NCBI RefSeq assembly: GCF_000005505.3
Contig: NC_016134.3
Span: 17,218,624-17,282,623 of the forward strand
DNA: 64,000 nt
From: Brachypodium distachyon
Taxonomy: Eukaryota; Streptophyta; Magnoliopsida; Poales; Poaceae
Direction of reading: 5' to 3'
Every line of letters starts with the position of its first letter. Within the stretch, counting starts at the first letter, position 1. Below are positions 59,801-64,000 of this stretch, piece after piece. The notes below the pieces were generated by a model. The model was not told the DNA's origin. It made no database searches and worked only from the letters and a program-made list of their open reading frames with translations. The position numbers were made by a program, and so were the translations under genes.

Positions 59801-61346
59801 CATTGGGAATCTGATACCAAGATGATAAGGGGCGGCCCGATCTTCTCAGAGAGCAACGTGGATAACTTGTATGATTCTACAAATCTTCTGGCTGTTCACC
59901 CGTCGCCGCACGACGAACTTGCAACCCAATGGAAATTCGTAACACCACACACTTGCGCAGTAGTCCGCCGACCACAAGCGGTTTCGCAATCTTCCAATTC
60001 CCAGCGGAACGACAGATTACGCTCGAACTTTCAGTAAATGTCAAACACCCTATCGAAACGAATATGGTGTATATGATTCCAGATGAATGCTTCTCGCAAT
60101 CAACAAGAGTCTCGAAAATAGCTAAAACGTGGTTTAACCCTGGTATATATATGCGAGGGGCAGCCAAACACACAAACGGACTCAGACTCAAACTAGGTTC
60201 GACTTAAACACATACAACCAATCCGAATAGGATTTGGCTTAAATTAGGACTCACAGGTTCGGGCGCCCCTTAGACGTGTCGGACTCGTCGTAGGCTATCC
60301 TTGTGCGCTTCGTACTCGTACTCAACTTGTGATGGGCAGATCATTCTTGTCGTTGGCTGCCCCTTGCTCACAAGTTGCTCTTCTAACATTTTGTATGCTC
60401 CATCTTCATTTGTGGTGCGTCTGCCTCCCTCTCCTCCCCCGCGCATATCTTGATGTTGGATAACAGCACTTGATGATCCTCGCACGCGGCCTCCTCTCCT
60501 CCACGCTCTACGGTTGACTCAGCCTCAAACCTGGTCACACAAAGATACAAAGACTTAGGCAGTATAAAATTCTCATCAATATAAACATTAGGTGCAGTTA
60601 GGAGTGAGTTCACCTGTTGTTCTAATAACTTGGCACGTGCTCGTGTAATTGGTCCAATGCGTAGATCATTGAATTTATCTTGAACAGCCAGATCATCATT
60701 AGACAAAGATGACAAAGGATTAGGAATGCCTTCATCCGTACTGCCACTGCATTAAGCATGTGCTCGAGCGGACAACACCTAACGCTTTTACAGTCAACAT
60801 CATACAGCACATAGGCGGCCCTGTTGAAAGGTGTGTATCAATCAGGACAATGAGTTTTTTTCGTTGTTTTTTTGCGCGGTACAAATGAAACGGAAATCCT
60901 TTACATGCCGTGCGCCAGCATATATGCCCTTGCGCTTTCTCTTTCTTTTATAATGTCTGGCTTTTATACTTGTGCTTTCCAGGCATGACACGGCGCTATT
61001 CTGCTCACACGTTGCGATGAAGATCAGGGAGAGCAACATGGAACCGCAAAATGGATTCATAAGATCGCCCGTCATTCTTCAGAGCCCGGTAGATAACAAT
61101 TACTATCATTGTAACGTCAATGAAGTAGCAATTACGCGCGGAACTCGTTTTTTTTAGACTCGGTTTCAACACATTTTTTTTTCCAACAAGCATGACTTGT
61201 GGGTTGACTAAAAAAGTATCTGACGAAGCAAACTTTTTTGCCAGGCAGAGGCTGCACGCGAACGTAAAGTACTCTGCCACAGCCTGATGACGATGGACAG
61301 CAACATATTCAGACTGAGAGACCACGTCGTGAACTGGGAGATGTGA
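50849..61346 (+). CDS. 'gene A': multi-exon gene of unknown function, split by a retrotransposon
   Basis: Exons with consistent phases: up to 50941, 51431-51526, 51636-51725, 51964-52038, 52178-52261, 52398-52623, 52766-52967, 53085-53183, 53249-53278, 53327-53429 joined to 60743-60830 across G2, 60983-61124 and 61245-61346 (stop TGA). The 5' part is lost at the G1 LTR. Early exons are low-complexity with a KRKR patch (possible nuclear signal). The conserved-looking half starts [20 protein letters not shown] and runs through [40 protein letters not shown] and [16 protein letters not shown] to [17 protein letters not shown] recognise no family. Introns are short with long A/T runs, like those of the convergent FAR1-like gene. 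Two donors (52262, 53279) read GG, so it may be a pseudogene. Confidence 0.5.
53430..54337 (-). repeat. 3' LTR of G2
   Basis: 908 bases, homologous to 59823-60737. It also encodes the last 110 or so codons of the polyprotein, so the coding region runs from the internal part into the LTR. Confidence 0.9.
53986..57198 (-). pseudogene. G2 pol: protease, RT, RNase H, deleted integrase
   Basis: The protease keeps its fold ([20 protein letters not shown]), but the active-site Asp is Asn (IINGGSC, 57076). RT is well preserved: [20 protein letters not shown], then [13 protein letters not shown]. RNase H is [13 protein letters not shown] to [16 protein letters not shown]. The integrase is almost absent: the frame jumps at about 54910 from LLLLQESHA to NRTLSTLLR, removing the zinc finger and catalytic core. 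The remaining C-terminus ([35 protein letters not shown]) runs into the 3' LTR and ends [19 protein letters not shown] plus a variable tail. Stops occur at about 57140 and 56326 and a frame change at about 54680. It cannot move itself. Confidence 0.85.
57199..58587 (-). pseudogene. G2 gag
   Basis: The N-terminal part ([13 protein letters not shown]...) is followed by the retrotransposon gag core ([50 protein letters not shown]), a Ser/Thr/Pro-rich linker and a CCHC zinc knuckle ([14 protein letters not shown]). The frame is interrupted at about 58026 by TAG where the family has Trp, and ends at a TGA (57199) where the polyprotein should continue. Confidence 0.85.
59811..59819 (-). other. primer-binding site of G2
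   Basis: TGGTATCAG on the minus strand, three bases after the 5' LTR, is complementary to the 3' end of plant initiator tRNA-Met and is the normal primer site of chromoviruses. Confidence 0.85.
59823..60737 (-). repeat. 5' LTR of G2
   Basis: 915 bases. It carries the same open segment as the 3' LTR (60715-60383) without the upstream pol. The terminal base at 60737 is mutated relative to the 3' LTR. Confidence 0.9.
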
Positions 61347-62272
61347 TTGCGGTTACAAGGATCCGGGTGGGAAAAAAAGAAAAGTGGCAGTTTATTCTCT
61401 TTTTTTTGTGCCGTGCAACACCTATGTGGCAAGGGGAGGCCGTCTTTTGTGTAATATCGCGCAACGATTATCGGGCCGAATCAAACTACCTATCTATTTT
61501 AAATTCTTCGCAACGTCTGTTCATCACCGACAATATGATCTATGCCAGACATCGTGATTGTTTGCTGCAACACCACCACACCCACCACGGCATACATTCT
61601 AACGATCAAAAACACGCGCGATACCCGTCGCACTAGGTACGTCGGCGGTTTCGGGTTGACACTTGTCATGATGGGGTTTCTCTCCGTCTACAAAATTAAC
61701 CTTTTGTGTTAGGTGCGATGCATTTTTTGTCTCCGCACACACTTCATATTTGCTCATCCATGTTTTTACACGTAAAAGGTTTGACACAAATACGGGCCCA
61801 GTTGTGCATTATTACAACAAAAAAAAGCATTAGTACAAACTCATTTATAAGCTTTTACCTTTTTTTCGTGCATTTTGGTTGGGACTCGTTGGCACTGGAG
61901 GTATGTCGCGAGGTATCATTTTTTTACAATCCCCTGCCGTGATTTTCATGTATTTTAATACTTATATACATATATTATTACTATTTTTATTTTCTTGGAT
62001 CGGTGACCGGTCTACGCCTTTTCTCCTGCTCTCTTGCATCACACACAACCCGCTGTCCTGGTTTCGCCAATGAAAAAAAAAAGGTTGAAAAGATACATTT
62101 TCATATATAAATCGCGAGTAGCCCAAGGAAAAAAAGAGATTCTGGCGCCTTCTTCACGTCGCCTGCTTAAAAAAATAACCGGCAACACAAGAAAAAAACA
62201 TATTTTCTTACATCGGCAAAACAAAAAAAGGATGGTTGTGATGCACCATTCCGATTTCCGTTATTTGCACTC
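61347..62272. other. spacer between the convergent gene A and FAR1-like gene
   Basis: Rich in A and T homopolymers. It probably holds both 3' UTRs. No gene or repeat is supported. Confidence 0.4.
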
Positions 62273-63850
62273 TCAGACGCCTCTAGCATTGCACCGTGAT
62301 CTATTGTGCCCTAGCTTTCTACATCGACCACACCGCCTTTCTCGTGTCTTGGAAAATATCGGCCTCTCAGGCTGCATGTCTACCGGGGACAGTTCGTCGG
62401 CAGCTTCAGCGTGCGACAAAGCTTGCCGCGCTGCTTCCTTCCGTTTCTTTGCAGCGACATAGTCCATCCGACTCTTTGGCCTCAGTGTTGCCGGGCGGCC
62501 ACGCGGATTCATCCGGTCAGGCGGCCTAATTAGGAGTGCTGACAGGCAGTCCTGGGTATCATAATCATCAGGCACTGTTAGCAGTTGTGATTCGGACCTC
62601 GGACGCTTTTTCGAAACAATGGTTTCCAGCGCTTGTTTGAGTGCGCCCCTAGCAGGTTCGAACAGTTCCCTCTCTTTTACTGCTTCGCTAACGATCTCCA
62701 TGGCGGCGACGTACAATGCATTCTTCCGGTAAGACTCGTCATGGGCCTGCAAGCTCTCCAGCCCATCAGGCACGAGATGCATGATCGCTGAATCCCTTGC
62801 ACTCATTGTCCATCTCCTAACAACATTCATCGTCGGGATCTTTGTCGCGGATAGGTGCAGGAGTACCTTTTTATTTGTTCGGAAGAAAGAAACAATATGA
62901 ATCAGTAGGCATCAAGGGAAAAAAAGTTAAACGTTGAGATACGAAATATTTGTTGCCACTTTCTGTAATACGAGTACCTTTATTGAATGGGCGCATAGCA
63001 TTCCGACGTGCTCAAACCAGCCGCAGTCGCAACTAATCGATTGCCCGCCCAACTCAAACTTCACAGCGTGCTCGCTGAAGTCATACGTAGAAAGTTCCAA
63101 GCCGGGGGTGATCCTCACCCTGAATTCCATATCAGGCAGCGACGAGCTCACCATGTATGAACCGGCCTTGAACAGCTCCTCCGAAAACCGGTCATACATA
63201 GCTTTGGTGTACACCGGCGGCGTCTACCTCGAGTGGTACACTGTTTCAGCATCCTCCTTTTCTGTAAAAAAACGAGATATGAAGTGAACTTTACTTTCTA
63301 TAGGATCGTACATAAAAAAACCCCGCCAGGTAAGTACGGAACATGAACTAGTATTCCAAATGTAATCGTTTAGAAGAAAAAACAGTAGAATCAACTGGCG
63401 GCATGCATGAAGCTGCTGCTGTTCATCCGATAACCGAGCTTGAAGCATGTTGTTGTACTGACAAACAAACAGGTGCATTGGCTAAGACCTAGGAATGAAG
63501 CGCTTAAGCAGATGGTTTGCGCTCTCGCTACGCTGCGTACTCGTCATGCCGGCACAAATGTGCTCATGAAGTAGGGCTTCGCCCACATGTGTCGCTTGTT
63601 GTATATCCTCTCTAAGAAAGTATTCCCTTCTAGCTCGTACCTTGCAATTATGTCTTTCCAGCGTCTCTCAAACTGATCTCGATCGGTCTCGTGAATCAGC
63701 AGCTCGTGGAACTCTTTTTGAACCCCGAACGCTTACTGTACACAAACCCGATTTTTTCCTTCGCAACACGCAGAACCTGCCATTTACACCACCTATGTCT
63801 CGTTCCCGGAAGAATGTTCCGGATCGCAGCCTCCATTGCCTGACATTGGT
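62273..63850 (-). pseudogene. FAR1-related / MULE-type transposase, C-terminal part, broken
   Basis: Exons 63850-63396, 63261-62978 and 62867-62273 on the minus strand; the N-terminus lies beyond the window. Visible: the end of the MULE transposase domain ([41 protein letters not shown], then MTSTQRSESANHLLKRFIPR), a SWIM zinc finger (CDCGWFEHVGMLCAHSIK), the block RRWTMSARD and a C-terminal CCHC knuckle (CGRCRKLGHNRSRC). This is the layout of FAR1-RELATED SEQUENCE proteins and the Jittery-like Mutator transposases they came from. It is damaged by one-base losses near 63716 and 63540, a TAG at about 63484 and a TAG near 63225. It is convergent with gene A. Confidence 0.85.
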
Positions 63851-64000
63851 CTGCAAAGGTTTTGAAATATCGAACATTTTTGCACTGTTAGCAAACAAGT
63901 TTTTCTGTCTAAGATAGGATGGCCCAAATGGATGCCAAAAAAAAAAGAAAAATAGGGATGTACGGTAGCAAAAACGTAGTCGGAATTTTTTTTTATATAA

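Larger units (their letters stand above)
53430..60737 (-). mobile_element. Ty3-gypsy (chromovirus-like) retrotransposon G2
   Basis: Complete structure of 7.3 kb on the minus strand. The 5' LTR is 60737-59823 and the 3' LTR 54337-53430, with ends TGATGA(G/A)GGC and CCTTATCA. The primer-binding site TGGTATCAG (59819-59811) matches initiator tRNA-Met. Target duplications GTACT lie at 53425-53429 and 60738-60742. It sits inside an exon of gene A. The LTRs differ at about 18 of the first 220 aligned bases plus one indel, so it is not recent. Confidence 0.95.

Noticed and set aside
53430..60737. The 0.9-kb direct repeats as a segmental duplication
   Set aside because: They are LTRs: TG/CA ends, primer-binding site, gag-pol between them and a 5-base target duplication.
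1..64000. tRNA, rRNA or snRNA genes
   Set aside because: None recognised by eye; a covariance-model scan would be needed to exclude small RNA genes.

Overview
This is plant nuclear DNA, almost certainly from a grass (Poaceae, rice-like). The signs are intron-rich genes with GT-AG splicing, Stowaway-type MITEs ending in CTCCCTCCGT, CACTA elements with grass-type TNP2 and TNP1/Ulp1 genes, Ty3-gypsy LTR elements, and host genes with clear monocot relatives. I could run no similarity search; family names rest on motifs I recognise, and the exon models were built by hand from reading frame, splice sites and phase.

Left half (1-33 kb), a genic arm. In order: a possible fragment of a minus-strand gene (about 950-1690); a small secreted-protein gene of unknown function (+, 2281-4243); a minisatellite and a LINE 3' remnant (4.7-5.9 kb); a GROWTH-REGULATING FACTOR gene (-, 6512-9316, four exons) with a miR396 target site; a Yippee-like zinc protein (+, 12050-12788); a solo LTR with a perfect 5-bp target duplication (13671-14593); a type-B response regulator (+, 15556-22691, five coding exons) with TE-laden introns; a hAT-like non-autonomous element; a gene for a TatB-like protein probably of the mitochondrial Tat pathway (+, 24837-27848, eight exons); a second LTR remnant; and the plastid ribosomal protein PSRP6/cL38 gene (+, 30465-30821) followed by a partial, decayed copy of it.

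Right half (33-64 kb), a nested transposon block. A long-TIR element (33.5-34.3 kb) is followed by CACTA material (34960-44485). This holds the N-terminal half of a TNP2 transposase on the plus strand, a second element with a TNP1/Ulp1 gene on the minus strand, and the C-terminal part of TNP2 on the minus strand. A truncated gypsy element, G1 (44486-50848), has RNase H, integrase, an antisense coiled-coil ORF and a 3' LTR. Beyond it lies a multi-exon plus-strand gene I cannot identify ('gene A', 50849-61346). Gene A is split inside an exon by a complete-structure gypsy element, G2 (53430-60737, minus strand, target duplication GTACT); removing G2 restores the reading frame. Convergent with gene A is a decayed FAR1/MULE-type transposase gene (-, 62273-63850 and beyond the window).

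The most interesting candidate is the convergent pair gene A plus FAR1-like transposase. The two could be the genes of one old two-gene Mutator-like element, or an unknown host gene beside a MULE. Nearly all TE genes here carry nonsense codons or frameshifts, so this is an old, silenced region. The host genes in the left half look intact, apart from a possibly damaged last splice donor in the response regulator.
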